NCBI GenBank assembly: GCA_954871525.1
Contig: OX940860.1
Location: 21,236,001-21,300,000 of the forward strand
Length of the DNA stretch: 64,000 nucleotides
Origin: Parietaria judaica
Taxonomy: Eukaryota > Streptophyta > Magnoliopsida > Rosales > Urticaceae
Direction of reading: 5' to 3'
Shown here: positions 24,265 through 36,956 of the stretch, in pieces
How positions within the stretch are numbered: the first letter of the stretch is position 1
How the letters are laid out: the number at the start of each line of letters is the position of its first letter
The notes under the pieces: generated by a model
What the model was told of the DNA's origin: nothing
The model's database searches: none
The model's input: the letters and a program-made list of their open reading frames with translations, nothing else
Translations under genes and position numbers: made by a program

Positions 24265-26127
24265 CAATCTAACTCGTAATGGCAAAACTCAGTTATAATT
24301 GATGTAATTTGATTTTCCAAATTGCTAGAGGGTTCAAATCGTATGTTTCATTTTTAATAGGGCTATTCCGGACGTATACTTTAATTATTTTTGTTAGTGC
24401 AAATTTAATACTTATGTTTTATTTTTTACGATAAAAAAAATTTATGTTCCATTTACGTCTACACACGATTGATACACAAACCTTTGAAGTCTGTTAAATG
24501 CCACGTCATATACATATGTCTATTTTTTATTTGTCCACATCATTTAAGAATAATATGTTTAACATAACATATCACGACCAAAATTCAACATCATCATAAA
24601 AGAAATTAAATCATTCTCAAATACTTAAAACAATTCAATTAAAACGAGTGCATTGTCGAAACTTGATAGAGTCGACAACACCGACTTTGTCATTGCTATA
24701 GGGAATAAAAGTTTGTTGCTTATACCGTGGAGTGCATTGACTCTGTTGATTGCGCCGCTGATTATATGGAAAACATTGATTTCGTTGTAAATCGTGGAGA
24801 GTGTTATTATACCTAATCAAACATGCCTTAAAAAAAAATCTAGTAAAATGTTAAATAAGTTAAAAGTCGATGAATTAATAATCTCGATTAAATAATATTT
24901 TGATCCACTTCCGATTCTAACTAATATTATTGAAAATAGTACGTTAATAACTATGAATCCAATCAACTGGTCAATAAACAAAGATCTATACTTAGTGATG
25001 TAAATTGTAAATAATAAACAAATATATTGGATCTTATCAATCTTATGTTATTAGCGCCTGCGTGCGCGCACGTGACCTGGTTCCACGTGCCATGAGGTCA
25101 CTGACTGACCTTTTAACTTTTTGGGAAAGAAAAGAGATCATTAACCATGAATAAAGGACCAAATGAAAAAAGGAATCTTTCTATTATCGTAGAGCAATTC
25201 TCTTGTGAACTTTGACCCTTTCCTTTTATGGTAAGACGTCTACCAAATCTATTGTAACCTTACGGCTCATTGAGAGGACGACATGACACCCTCTTTAAAA
25301 ATACTGCCTTGAATTAATAATAACCATTTAGAAATGTTAAAATTACATTTTAGTCAAATTTTAATTTTAAAATATAATTGATTGTGTACAGGATTTAATT
25401 TTCAATATAAACTTAAATAAATAAATTTATAATATGTATTTATTTATTATTTTAAAACTTTTCTAACATTTAAAAAGAAATGTGTGTTTATAAGCATCAC
25501 GAGATATTCATTTAGACTGATTTTCATCATTTTACGAATCGGTGGTTATTTGAATTGAATGAACTATGATGTCGTGCTATAATGAGTTATACTTTAAACT
25601 TTAATTGACAGTAGGTTTTGTAATCGATAACCTAGCTAAATTTTTTTATCATGTTCCGTATAAATCTTTTTCATGCGGAATCTTTATAAGTTCTAAAATC
25701 AAATCTAACATGAATATGTAATTATCTTTATTTCTCTAAGAAATAAGCTATTTTCGCAACAAAAATAATAAATTAAGGGCTATTTCTGCATATCCCTCTT
25801 ATTATTTTTTATTTTTTTGAAAGAGCATATACCCCTCTTATTAAAATGGATAAAATTCGTTAATGATTCACACATATTATATATACGTATATGTATATTA
25901 TGAAGTTCAGATCGTATTTTATTTTGTGTTAATTTAATAAAAAATTATCCACTTGACTTCATTATTGTGTTAGTTGAGGTCCGTGTGTATGTAAAGAAAT
26001 TCGATCACTTATAAACATCAATATCACTTTTACTATATATGTATTTGCTCACTGGTCTTAAACTTGAGTTGAGATATCGGCCCTTTAATGATGCTGATGC
26101 ATCTATTCGGTGATTTTTTTTTGGTAA
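24265..26127. other. AT-rich intergenic, no gene seen
   Basis: No coding region, RNA gene or clear repeat found. Long AT runs dominate; a short GC-richer patch lies near 25050-25100. Confidence 0.5.
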
Positions 26128-26617
26128 TGCGGCTAATGTATCTAATGTTTGATTCGCTGCGGATTATGTACCCAATATTTATTTTCGACGGCTAATGTAC
26201 CCAATGTTTTATTCGCTGTGGATTATGTACCCAATGTTTATTTTCGTTAGATTTTTCATCCATACCGTCACTCAACCGTTAACCAGTGCAACATCAGCTC
26301 CACCTAAGCACTCATGTGGCGCTAATTCCTCCAATCGCGACCTGCCACGTGTCATAACATATACGTAGTTGGGTGCTTAGGTATATGTTATGACACGTGG
26401 CATGTCGCGATTGGAGGAATCAGCGCCACTTGGGTGCTTAGCTGGAGCTGATGTGGCACTGGTTAACGGTCGAGTGACGGAATGGATGAAAAATTTAACG
26501 GAAATAAACATTGGGTACATAATCCACAGCGAATCAAACATTGGGCATATTAGCCATCGAAAATAAACATTGGGTACATAATCCGCAGCGAATCAAACAT
26601 TGGGTACATTAGCCGCA
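26128..26617. mobile_element. Foldback element with nested subrepeats
   Basis: About 490 bp, almost wholly an inverted repeat. Left arm begins TGCGGCTAATGTA, right arm ends TACATTAGCCGCA. Inner arms GCCACGTGTCATAACATATAC and its complement meet at a short loop near 26365. Each outer arm has subrepeats of GTACCCAATGTTTATTTTCG and ATTCGCTGCGGATTATGTAC (or complements). A T-rich run lies outside each end (on the left before GGTAA, on the right after GTTTAC), so the exact ends and TSD are unclear. No coding capacity. Confidence 0.85.
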
Positions 26618-27740
26618 GTTTACTTTTTTTTTTTTTTTTTGGAAACTATTGCATATTGATTTTAAATCCTATTAACATTTATGTATTTTTTTATCCTTTT
26701 TTTGTCAAATATTATTTTTTTCTTCCCTTTATTGGTAGGCGAATCTGGCATGGATGTATTCAATGCTACATTTTGATTACGGTGGTGACACATTTAACAC
26801 CCACCAATTATTGGGCATGTCTATACACGACATAAAACCAATTGTGTATGTTTTGATTTGGGAGGAGAATTAATAATTCTTAGTATTCGTATTTCTATTA
26901 GACATGGCGATGATATTATTGGTCAAAGTCAAAGTAGTTTGGATGATCAATATTTTATATATTACCTGATATATTTACAATATATGTTTAAAGAAAAAAA
27001 AAAACAGAAAGAAAGAAAAAGATGACTCTCTTATAGGGCATGCATTTTCATCTTAATGAGCTTGCATTCATGATCTTAATATATAGAAGGCGTGGAGTTA
27101 CCATAGACGAGCTATTTGAAAGCGAGAGTATGCACGGGCTGAACTTGAAAACCGTGCATAAAAAATTTAAGTTTAACGAATTTAAGCGAATATGACATAT
27201 AAAAATTTAAAAGAAAAAGTAAAAAAAGGTATGAATTCTCGAAATCCAGCTAGTCGCCACTCTCTCTCCGACGACCTTGATGCTCCACGAGACTTACGTT
27301 TGAGTCCAAATAGCCTCATTTTAAACTTTTTGTATTTATCATTTTTTTTTAACTTCTTTGCGTCTTATCTAAATTTATTTTTAGATTATACTCCATTTGA
27401 GATTCAATTCTAACAACGTCACTAAACCAATCACTTCAACATTATATCCTGTTGGTCCTAAATATTAAATTTCAACGATATTTAAAGGAAAATTTTAATT
27501 TAATATTTTTTACATTCGTATAAATCATTTATGCCGACATATAGCTAAACTCATATAGAAGTGCAAAGTGCAAGCATACATCAAGGCAATTTTAATATTA
27601 TTTTTAACAAACAAGCCGTGACCAAACAATAGGAGTGTTACGTGTATAATATTTTATGTGATTATTTTGAATATATACTCCTCACAAATAATGATCAAAG
27701 GCGAGAGTGGACAATATTGAAGAAGGGCATTAAAACTTGG
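26618..27740. other. AT-rich intergenic, no gene seen
   Basis: Begins with a T-run next to the foldback element. No coding region or RNA recognised; the short open frame near 27192 is low-complexity sequence rich in Lys, Phe and Leu codons. Confidence 0.5.
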
Positions 27741-28060
27741 TGCATGCATGGCATCTACAATGACGTCATCACTTTGCCTTCTAGTGTAGTTGCCTTGCCT
27801 GGTCCAGACTCTGTCACACACAACCAAACTTTATTATGTGTTTTCTCATTGTGCCCATATCACCATTCACCACCTAGTGGAAATTATTATTTATTTTATA
27901 TATTCGTCGCAATAATTTATTTATTTTATTCAACTTCAATTATTTAACCCTTTTGGGTTGTCTTTTATACCAACATATGATAACAAACAAAATCTCTACC
28001 CAATTTGGCATAACGCGTTCAGCAAAATCACATGCTCTATTTGGTTCCATTACTTTCTCC
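27741..28060 (+). repeat. Duplicate of the MYB upstream region (copy 1)
   Basis: Direct, diverged copy of 34133-34430. Shared words in the same order include ACATGCAT or GCATGCAT, GTCATCACTTTGC, CTCTGTCACA, TTTTCTCAT, GTGCCCATA, TATCACCA, CTAGTGGAA, CCCTTTTGGGTTGTCTTTT and AATTTGGCATA. A further shared block, ATATGGACACGTTTT..CATTGAAGAGAG, lies at about 28755-28790 and 34875-34910. No MYB coding sequence follows this copy. Confidence 0.75.
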
Positions 28061-29111
28061 ATTTTTCTCCTAGTAATTGAATTGCAACGCTTTCCCTTTC
28101 CCCTTTCCATTTCTATTATATATATATATAATATGAGTTTCACAAGTATTTGGCAATGAGAATAATATTTCTTTAAGGTAAAAAACTCAAAATTATTCGA
28201 CATATTCGTAGTGTAAGACTAAATATCACCATTAATCAGAATTACATGATATATATATATATATATATATGCTCTTATATTTTATGGGATTAAACTCGAG
28301 TTATAACGAATTGTGATATGAAATTACTACTAGATTAAGCTAGGGATCACATTCACAAGTCTCTTTTTCTTTGGATAAGAAATTTTTAATATGCCCTATT
28401 TAAGATGTTGGACTTTTTATAGTTCATTTCAATCATCTTAATCTTAAGCCACATTTTATTATTTTTTAGATCAATGTGTGAATGAACTTGATAATTGCGA
28501 TACCATTATGGAGCTATAAATAGGAAGTAATTGATAATAGAAAGATTCATTTATATTCTTATACAAATTTGTCAAGTCCTTTGTGTTTTTTATTTTTTTA
28601 TGTGGAAATTTTAACAATTTTTTACCATGTAAAAATTGTAACATGCAACAATAATTGTTGACCCCAAAATGATGAGAAAGAGAAGGGAAATTGAATCGAT
28701 GATTGAAAGGGCCAATTGTTGGTTGGTACATGATCTTTGCACCCCCACCGTATTAATATGGACACGTTTTCCCATTGAAGAGAGTTGTTGAGGTGCGAGA
28801 CTCGAGGCTCTCAATATAAAAAGATAATATTATTACCTATATTTTATTTTCCTATTTTCAAATTTGGCAGAAACATAGGCATGTTTTTTTCCTCTCTCAA
28901 ACATGTTACACGTGACATAAAAACATCATCTTTATAGTTGGGCTTCACACACAAGCCAAAGCTGGCCCAGATAAGCCCAGTCTTCGCAAAACGTTGTCGT
29001 TTTTATGAGGAAGAAGAAGCTAAAAATAACGTGACAGTTGATTGGATTATTTGTTGTTTTTCTCTTGGCTTCCCCCTTGACACTCATTACTCATTATTCC
29101 TCTAGTGGTGG

Positions 29112-29112
<1 letters not shown>
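28061..29112. other. AT-rich intergenic
   Basis: Includes an (AT)n run near 28250-28270 and, at about 28755-28790, a block shared with the MYB promoter. No gene seen. Confidence 0.5.

Positions 29113-29181
<69 letters not shown>
29113..29181. repeat. Long (TA)n microsatellite
   Basis: About 68 bases of uninterrupted TA/AT dinucleotides, the longest of several such runs in the window (others near 18243, 28250, 36917, 48229 and 50026). Confidence 0.95.
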
Positions 29182-29186
<5 letters not shown>

Positions 29187-31656
29187 AGTTCAGATCTTGT
29201 TCTTATTCAAAATTCAAGAGGACTAAAAAATGGAAAAAAGAAAAAACCAAGAATTAGAAGAGCTTACTAGAAAGTTACCTTACCAATAGAGTAATGACAC
29301 GGATTGCTTTTGTCTATTAAAGAGATTATTTGTGATAATTTTATAATATATTTTAAAAAAGTATTTAATTTAATCTTATGTTATATAGCTGAAAATAGAT
29401 CGCGTGACAAAGAAAGAAACTTCAATAAAAATCAATAAAATGAGAGAGATCAAACTTAAATGATAGTGTCTTGTTTCTCTTTTTTTTTTTTTTTTTTTAA
29501 ATTTACTTAAGTAGGTTTTTTCAATTTCAGGTACGTATTTGCTAAGTTGCTTGTGCTTTTAGGTTTAGCCGTATATGTTTGCTTCCTTGTATTTAATAAG
29601 TTCTTGAATTTAAGAATCATTTCTGCTTGCGTTTTTAATAAGAATCATATTTAGACGGTATCGCCTCATTTCTTGTATAATATTATCTCGATTATGAACA
29701 ATATAGTGCGAACAAGAAGTTATCTTCTTATTCGTAAAACTAAATCATCAAATTTTGTCGTACTTTGTCTCATATTGTTTGTGATATCGTCTCAACGTAG
29801 CAATGACATCTCAACATGGAGACGATATCATCTCACCACAGAGACAAGTTCGTCTCAACTTAGGCATGATATCATCTCAATATGGATATGAATAATGGTG
29901 TCTCATATGAAATTGACGCGAAAAAAAAAAAATTAATTTAGTCAAATGGATATTTTGGTCTAAGATATAATTACAAACTCCTTTCAAATTTAACAACTTT
30001 CACACATAAATAAATATACAAGTACCCCCACTAAAATGTTAGAAGCATACTGCGAAAAGAAATAAAAACACTATGAACAATAAAGAAAAAAAAAATGATT
30101 GGAGTACACAAAAAGAAAACAAAAATCACTCCTTGGTCCTTATATTATCCAAAAAACCCAACAACAATGGGTCATCAATCAAGGAAGGAGACGAACTAGC
30201 ATTTATTCTTCAGATTTTTTTTTTTTTTAAATTTTATAAATAACACATACAAAAACTTTTGAAGAATCACTCTAAATCCAATGATGGGCTTAAATAGTGT
30301 GGCCCCACAAGATTTAGCCTCAATTAACTTACTAGTAATAAAAAGTCTAAGTTATCCATGGGGAGTGAGAGTACTAAAAGGGTCCATGGATTGGTGGCAA
30401 ATGTATTAAAATTTTGTTTTCAAATGAGGCGGTATAGATCTAATTCCTTTCCAGTTGCAAATATACTTTAAGCTCTACTTCAGTGCATCTTGCATGCACC
30501 AAAAGTCCAGTTAATGTGCCTTGAATAATGAAAGAATTTACTTGTCCAAAAACGTTACAAGAAGATAACAAGCACAACAATGCATCACATAACGAGAGTG
30601 TGTCCTGATGCTTTAAGAAGTGCAGATTCGCGAACGGAGTTTTGTACTTGATCCTCGACATCTCCTACACATCTATAAACTTTTGGCCGACGAATAGGGC
30701 TAACACCGTTATGGAAAATTGGACGGAATGATTTCAAGTCTCGGTACATGCAATATGCAATATGCAATATGCAATACAGTAAATTTTGAGTACATTAACT
30801 ACTCATTTAAAATATATATATATATAATTATATATCACCTTGTCTAGTAATAAATACATTTGTCACTGTTATCTCGTTATATTATCATAACTAATACGTC
30901 CATTAATTGTTTTGTAATGGAGGAATAGTGAAGACTGAAGAGTGAGAGAGGTGAAAGACAAAAACAGTGGAGCAGTTGGTCACATCGATAGGGGACCAAC
31001 TTGGTTGTATTGGTTTAGCCTCTACCCAAAGAACAGATCCAATTCTTTGCCCAAACCCCACTATATGCTGTGTTGTGCACGCGCGCTTACCTGCTTAATG
31101 AATCAATGGATTAGCACATCAATTTTTTAATTTTTACTCATAATGATTATTTTTACTGAGTTGGTGTTGTCCTAAGTAGAATTTGTACATAGCATTTGTG
31201 AAAATAATAAAATAAAAAACTATATATACTTCATTACTCATTTTGTATTTTTAGTTTTATTAGGTTTCTAATTTTGTATTTTGATGCTACGTAACCTTTT
31301 TTTTTTTTTTTTGAAAGAATGCTATATAACCTTTAATAGTACCATAAGTACTTAAAAGATAAAGATTAAATGAGAAAAAGAAAATACAAAGACACACAAA
31401 GATAGAAAATATTCAATTAATTTAATCTTTGAAATATCAGATGAATATTGCGGCGTTGGTTAATCACGCGCCTAGAATAGGCGTACTATTATTGCATGAT
31501 TCTCATGCAAATGCCTTTTTCTTTTGCTTTTTGCTAGATATTCTGAATGCTCCTATCCTACTCAGTCCCCCACTAGCAAATATACCAAAAATTAAGGAAA
31601 ATAAAACAATTTAAAAAGTAAAGTTAAATTAAATAAAAATTAGAAAGAGGAATTAT
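29182..31656. other. AT-rich intergenic, no gene supported
   Basis: Contains poly-T runs and a short tandem array of TGCAATA near 30749-30775. A stretch at about 30440-30770 has slightly higher GC and short open frames on the minus strand, but I could not tie it to a protein family. Confidence 0.45.
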
Positions 31657-32492
31657 TACGATAAAGTTTACAAACTTTGACCAACTGAAGGTGCAGGGAT
31701 TTACAGTGAAAAATATCAAAAATAAAATAAAATAAAAATACTTTAATTCAATTAATGTGAGACGACATATTATTTTGTCTAAGGGTTAATGACGGTGAAA
31801 ATACTCAAAATTTGGTCAAAGAATCCCTAGTGTACTCAAAGTCTAAAAGTGGTCGCAAAAGTATCCAAAGTCACATTTGGGGCGTTAACCACTCCATTTT
31901 TATAATGTAGTTAACTTACCTGTTAACTTTGGCCACGTGGACAAACGTGTGTTGCTGACATAGCAATTTTTTGCCACGTGGATGAGTCTACATTAGCCTC
32001 GTTTATGACAAAACAACAAGTTAAACCCCTAATTGGGCTCGTCCACGTGGCAAAAATTGACATGTAAGCAACCCACGTTTGTCCATGTGGCCAGAGTTAA
32101 CGGGTAAGTTAACTGTGTTACGAGAATGGAGTGGTCAACTCCCCAAATGAGACTTTGGGTACTTTTGCCACCACTTTTAAACTTTGGGTACATGAGAAGT
32201 TCTTTGACCAAACTTTGGGTATTTTTACCTTAATTAACCCTTTTGTCTAATTTTTTTTTTATCGACATTGGTCAATTTTTAACATAATGCTATTAGATCA
32301 GACTTGAAATACATAATTATGTGCTCATCTATCTATCTATCGTTCTATCATATTTGAATTTGACAGAAAAAATCAGACAAAAAAATATGTTACCTTATGT
32401 TTATTAATTTTGTATAATTTTGCCACTATTTTAAAATTTTAGACCTTGTCGCTTCAGTTGTTAAAGTTTCGGTACTTTTTCCGCAGTTATGC
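31657..32492. mobile_element. Foldback MITE, family 2, split by a family 1 MITE
   Basis: Left part has AAACTTTGACCAACTGAAGGT and GACGACATATTATTTTGTCT; right part has GACATTGGTCAATTTTTAAC, AGACAAAAAAATATGTTACC and GTCGCTTCAGTTGTTAAAGT, partly complementary to the left. The same order is seen at 61006-61345 and about 62450-62810 without an insertion. The family 1 copy at 31783-32240 is inserted inside it. Confidence 0.65.
31783..32240. mobile_element. Foldback MITE, family 1, copy 2
   Basis: A 458 bp copy beginning GGGTTAATGACGG and ending AATTAACCC, with the same internal inverted-repeat layout and GCCACGTGG motifs as the copy at 8185. Flanked by an exact 10 bp duplication TTTTGTCTAA (31773-31782 and 32241-32250). 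Confidence 0.92.
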
Positions 32493-34132
32493 CAAAAAAA
32501 ATAAAAGAAAAAATGTATGCAACGCAACGGTGGTTGACTGGGGTTATATGTTGGTTGATCCCTTACACTAGGCCCCACGATTTGAGCTTCCACCTACTTA
32601 CGTGGAGCCACCTCATTGGTGACTCCAACAAAAGCTCCTCAGGCTCCAATGGCTAATAAAAACAACGCCACGTGTACGACCCAGATTCTTTGCAGTGCAC
32701 TCGTGTCCTTGAGATCATAACCCGTTCGCAATTATGTGGGGAAGGTGGCCAATGGGAAGCTGTGCACCCTCGTGGGTGTGGGACCCACCCGAGGACAACT
32801 TGGGATTCGCCGTTGATCTGGACCGTCGCTTTTGGCGGCTACGTAGTTGTTGACGATTATACCCTCCGTTTAGATCGATCCAAGTCAAAGGGAGAATTTA
32901 TTGTGGGAGTTACAGGCTCGTTAAAAAAAATCCACGATTAACTCGATCATCATTTATTTCCGTTTCAGTGTAGTTAATTAATAATGTTTTATGTTTTATT
33001 TTATGAATCATTTATTAATCTCTAATAATTTATCGATTATAAATTTAAAAGATTATATTTTTATACCGAGTATAAAAATAACAGGACTGCTTCGATCTCC
33101 ACCCGATTCTCAATTTCAATAAGGCATACTATTTGAAACCGAAACTAGCACAAATGTGTTAAATTACTAACAATTGAAATTATATGAGACCCAAAAAGAC
33201 AAAAAATCTAGTCATTTCCTTCTAAAATTAGGTTTATATGCGTCTCTCAAAGACCAATTTATTGAGAGCTTATTTATCCTTTCGATTAAAAAGAATATTT
33301 TTTTTAAGAAATTAACAAAAAAATCAGTATAAAAAATCAAATATCAAGTATTGTAATTGTAATTATAATTTACAATTTGAGTTAATAAAACGAAATAGAA
33401 AAAAAATACTATTATATTATACTTATTTGTATCTTATATATACATATAATATACAATGGAAGCAACTAATATTATTGTCTACATTTACCAACTAATTTTT
33501 TTTATTAGTTTGTTATATATATGTAATAATAATTAATTATTTAAATGAGCTTTTGCTTGATTTTTAGTGTTGGCAACATTGTACAAATATTACAAGCAAT
33601 ATTGGATGACAACTTTCATGTCTCCCGTGGTAGAGTACCCAAGTTTAAATGACATTTAACATTGATAAAGAAAAATGGATGAAACTTCTAAAATTCACAG
33701 TAAAAACAAGTATTACAAAATTGAATTTGAGTCAATGGTGTTATAATTAGGTACAACTTAAGTACATATTCTATCATTAACTCTAAGATGTATTGATTAA
33801 AGTTTTTAATCAATTTTGATAGATAATTCAAAGCAATAAATGCAAATAAAATATCTATTATCGCAATTAAATACCAAATATGTTGTAAATGTAGTTTTCA
33901 TCTTTTTAAATAAAGTATTTAATTTTTATTAATAAAAATATCAAAATACAACATTTGATTTACCATTTATAATTTACCATAGTGAGTAGCCAGTTGTTCC
34001 CTTTTATTGTAATACATAAGAGCACAAAATATAAGTAAAAAAATGCTCTATTTTTAGAGATAAACAAATTTGGACACTAAATTTAAAGGCAAAATTAAAA
34101 CTAGTTAGTGAAATTTTCTTTTAAAATAAGAC
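32493..34132. other. Intergenic with a GC-richer island
   Basis: At about 32560-32900 GC rises and words such as CACGTG and ACGTGGAGCCACC appear; an open frame of 89 codons on the plus strand (32672-32941) has no recognisable domain. It may be a displaced promoter or a gene fragment. The rest is AT-rich and featureless. Confidence 0.4.
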
Positions 34133-34430
34133 ACATGCATGGATTGGTAGCTAATATGATGTCATCACTTTGCACTCTAGTCTACTGCGTAGTCCCCACT
34201 CTGTCACAAATAAATTACTTGTTTTCTCATATGTGCCCATAACCCATATCACCACTAGTGGAATTTAATCTTTATTTATTCCCTACAATGATTTTCCCCC
34301 TTATTTTAATTATTTTACCCCTTTTGGGTTGTCTTTTGTAATTTACACCAACTAATAAACAATTCCCTTCCTAATTTGGCATATCGCCTTCAAGAGCTGC
34401 ACTCTTCTTTTTTGCCCTCTATGGAAATGT
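34133..34430 (+). repeat. MYB upstream region duplicated at 27741 (copy 2)
   Basis: Direct counterpart of 27741-28060, sited about 0.5-0.8 kb upstream of the probable start of MYB transcription. Conserved blocks include GTCATCACTTTGC, CTCTGTCACA, CTAGTGGAA and CCCTTTTGGGTTGTCTTTT. Confidence 0.75.
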
Positions 34431-34946
34431 AAAGGGATACATTTACTTTCGCTATTGGATACCCGTAGATAATGTCGAAAAACGAATCAACAATAAAGCG
34501 GCCTAAAATACTCATAATATCCGTGATTACCCGCTTTCTGCACAATTACAAGTAAAAATGATATTAAGTAAGGAACGGTTTGTTAAAATTGTTTTTCGAT
34601 TCCTACATTTATTTATATATTTTTAAATCTTTTTTCCTTCATGTTAAAGATTCATAATCCATCGAAACCACTCCAAACTTTGATATTATTTAAAATTATG
34701 AATATATATATATATAATTTATTGATAAAGCAAAATACATGTAAAATCAGATCGGTTCAATAGATAAAAGTTTCCGAAATCTTACAAAAACTATTAATAT
34801 ACCCGTAATTAGACTCGTTTTAGGTTTGCGATTCTAATTTTACAAATATACGGGGGTTTTGGTCATTGAAAAGATATGGACACGTTTTGGCATTGAAGAG
34901 AGAGAGTGGGCAATAAAGAAATGAAATGGGGCCACTTTAATGGCCT

Positions 34947-34954
34947 TATATATG
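34947..34954 (+). promoter_or_regulatory. Probable TATA box of the MYB gene
   Basis: TATATATG lies about 690 bases before the start codon, followed by a CT-rich leader (CTTCTTCACCGTCTTCTTCC). A GTAAGT at 35155 suggests that the long leader contains an intron. Position and composition only; no experimental start site. Confidence 0.5.
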
Positions 34955-35640
34955 CCCCTCTATTTTCTGGCATCCAATCAACGATGTACAGCGCTGTGAC
35001 ATTCAATCACTGAGTGACTCTGCTCACTCAACCTTCTTCACCGTCTTCTTCCTCCCCTTCACGAACGAACCAGGCGAACTCTCTTGGTACTTTCTCGCTC
35101 TCCCATGGAATCAACCACATCCATTTCCCACTTCTTTAATCCCTGAAAAAAAAAGTAAGTTGATCGAAGCTCCTTTTTATAGGGTTGTGGGCTCTTGAAG
35201 AGGACCGTGCGGAAGACACAGTGAGGAAGATGCTCGATCCAGATTCATGGCGTTGGCTCTCAGCTCGGGAAGTTGAGAAGTAGAGGCAATTCAGAGCCGG
35301 TTTATCGTTATTTGCAACCCAGGGGCTCCGATTCTTTCCTAATTTGGAATAATAGATAGTTCAGGTACTTTTGGGGCTGGGTTTGGTTTGGGGGGTTTTC
35401 TGTAAGTTTTTAGATTCGTCCTATCGATTTGTTGTAATTTTGGAAAGTTGGTGTCTTTTTGTAGATTCCTCAAGATATGCCTGCACTAGTAGTATTATTA
35501 CCCACCAGATTAAAGGTATTCATTCCAATTCCTTTCCGAGCAAAATGCCTCTTTGATTTAACAGCCATGTCAATGTGGTGGTTAAATTCCAAGCTCTTCA
35601 CTTTCTCTCTGAAGGTTTTGGTGTGAGCAGAGGGAAAGTA

Positions 35641-36644
35641 ATGGAGATTCTGTCGCCGGCGTCGTATTTCTCGAGCTCGATTATGCTTATGGAGGACAGC
35701 AGCAGGGTCGGCGGCGCCAGGTGGACGGCTGCGGAGAACAAGCAGTTCGAGAACGCGCTGGCCATGTTCGACAAGGACACGCCCGAGCGGTGGCACAATG
35801 TGGCGGCGATGATCCCGGGAAGGACGGTCGGAGAGGTGATCAGGAAGTACAAGGAGTTGGAGGACGACGTCAACGACATCGAAGCCGGGCTCATCCCTCT
35901 TCCCGGCTACACGAATTCCCCGTTCACGCTGGATTGGGTCAGCGGCCACGGCTGCGCCGACGGGTTTTCCAGGCAGTCTTACGTTCTCGCCGGCAAGAGA
36001 TCATCGTCAGCGAGACCGGCCGAGCAGGAGAGGAAGAAAGGGGTTCCTTGGACTGAGGACGAGCACAGGTAAGCTCTCTCTTCTCTTCTCAGTTCGAATC
36101 GGCTTATCTCAAAACCGATTAACATGTCCGCTCAAGATGTTAGAACCGGAAATCGTTTAACATGTCGGAATCTCTCTGCAGGTTGTTTCTGATGGGATTA
36201 AAGAAGTACGGGAAAGGAGACTGGAGGAACATCTCCCGCAACTATGTGGTGACTCGGACGCCAACACAGGTGGCGAGCCACGCGCAGAAGTACTTCATAA
36301 GACAGCTCTCGGGAGGGAAGGACAAGCGGAGAGCGAGCATCCATGACATAACGACGGTGAACCCCAACGACGTGAGAACACCGTCGCCCGAGGGCAAGAC
36401 GGCGGCTTCGCCCGAGCTCTCAGCGGTGGGCACGTCTCAGCCGGGCTCCGCCGCCAGAGCTCCGTTCCAGTGGAGTCAGCAGAGCAACGGCGGGGCGAAC
36501 ATGAGTTTCCAGATGAGTAACGGGAACGGGTTTGCGGGCAATCCTTACGGGATGAACTCGTCGTACGGGCTGAAAATGCAAGGGCTCGGTCATCACCGCG
36601 GATCGTACTTGCAGCAATCCGCGCAGCACTACTCGCGCGGATGA
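35641..36644 (+). CDS. DIVARICATA-type MYB transcription factor (two SANT domains)
   Basis: Nuclear DNA-binding protein of the plant DIV/SRM1-like MYB-related group. Two exons, 35641-36068 and 36182-36644, joined in phase across a 113-base GT-AG intron; 296 residues. The first SANT-like domain (about 27-75) reads [17 protein letters not shown] to [11 protein letters not shown]. The second, true DNA-binding domain (about 135-187) contains [20 protein letters not shown] and the hallmark [16 protein letters not shown]. It is followed by [12 protein letters not shown], conserved in this group, then a Gly/Ser/Asn/Gln-rich tail. The intron cuts the second domain just after the DEH residues, as is common in the family. 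The start was chosen at MEILSP because upstream in-frame codons look like leader. A specific orthologue is not assigned. Confidence 0.93.
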
Positions 36645-36915
36645 CGCGTATAACAAGAAAGACATAACTCACTGGAATTTCATGAGTTCGCCTTGTTGTT
36701 CTTCAAGCTCTGTGTCTTGGTTTCATGTGAATATGTCTTGTAGCTTTTGATCTTTTGAGGGGACCGGATTCTAGTGTTCCCTTGGAACTTTGAAACTTGA
36801 AATATGAAACTGAGTTCAAGCTTCTCAGACACCTGAGTTTTGATCTCTATATACATATGAAATATGAAACTGAGTTCAAGCTTCTCAGACACCTGAGTTT
36901 TGATCTCTATATACA

Positions 36916-36956
<41 letters not shown>

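Noticed and set aside
30440..30770. Two minus-strand open frames with protein-like composition
   Set aside because: They lie in different frames without splice sites I could justify and match no family I know.
32672..32941. 89-codon plus-strand frame in a GC-richer island
   Set aside because: No domain; composition looks like promoter DNA. Mentioned only as an intergenic feature.
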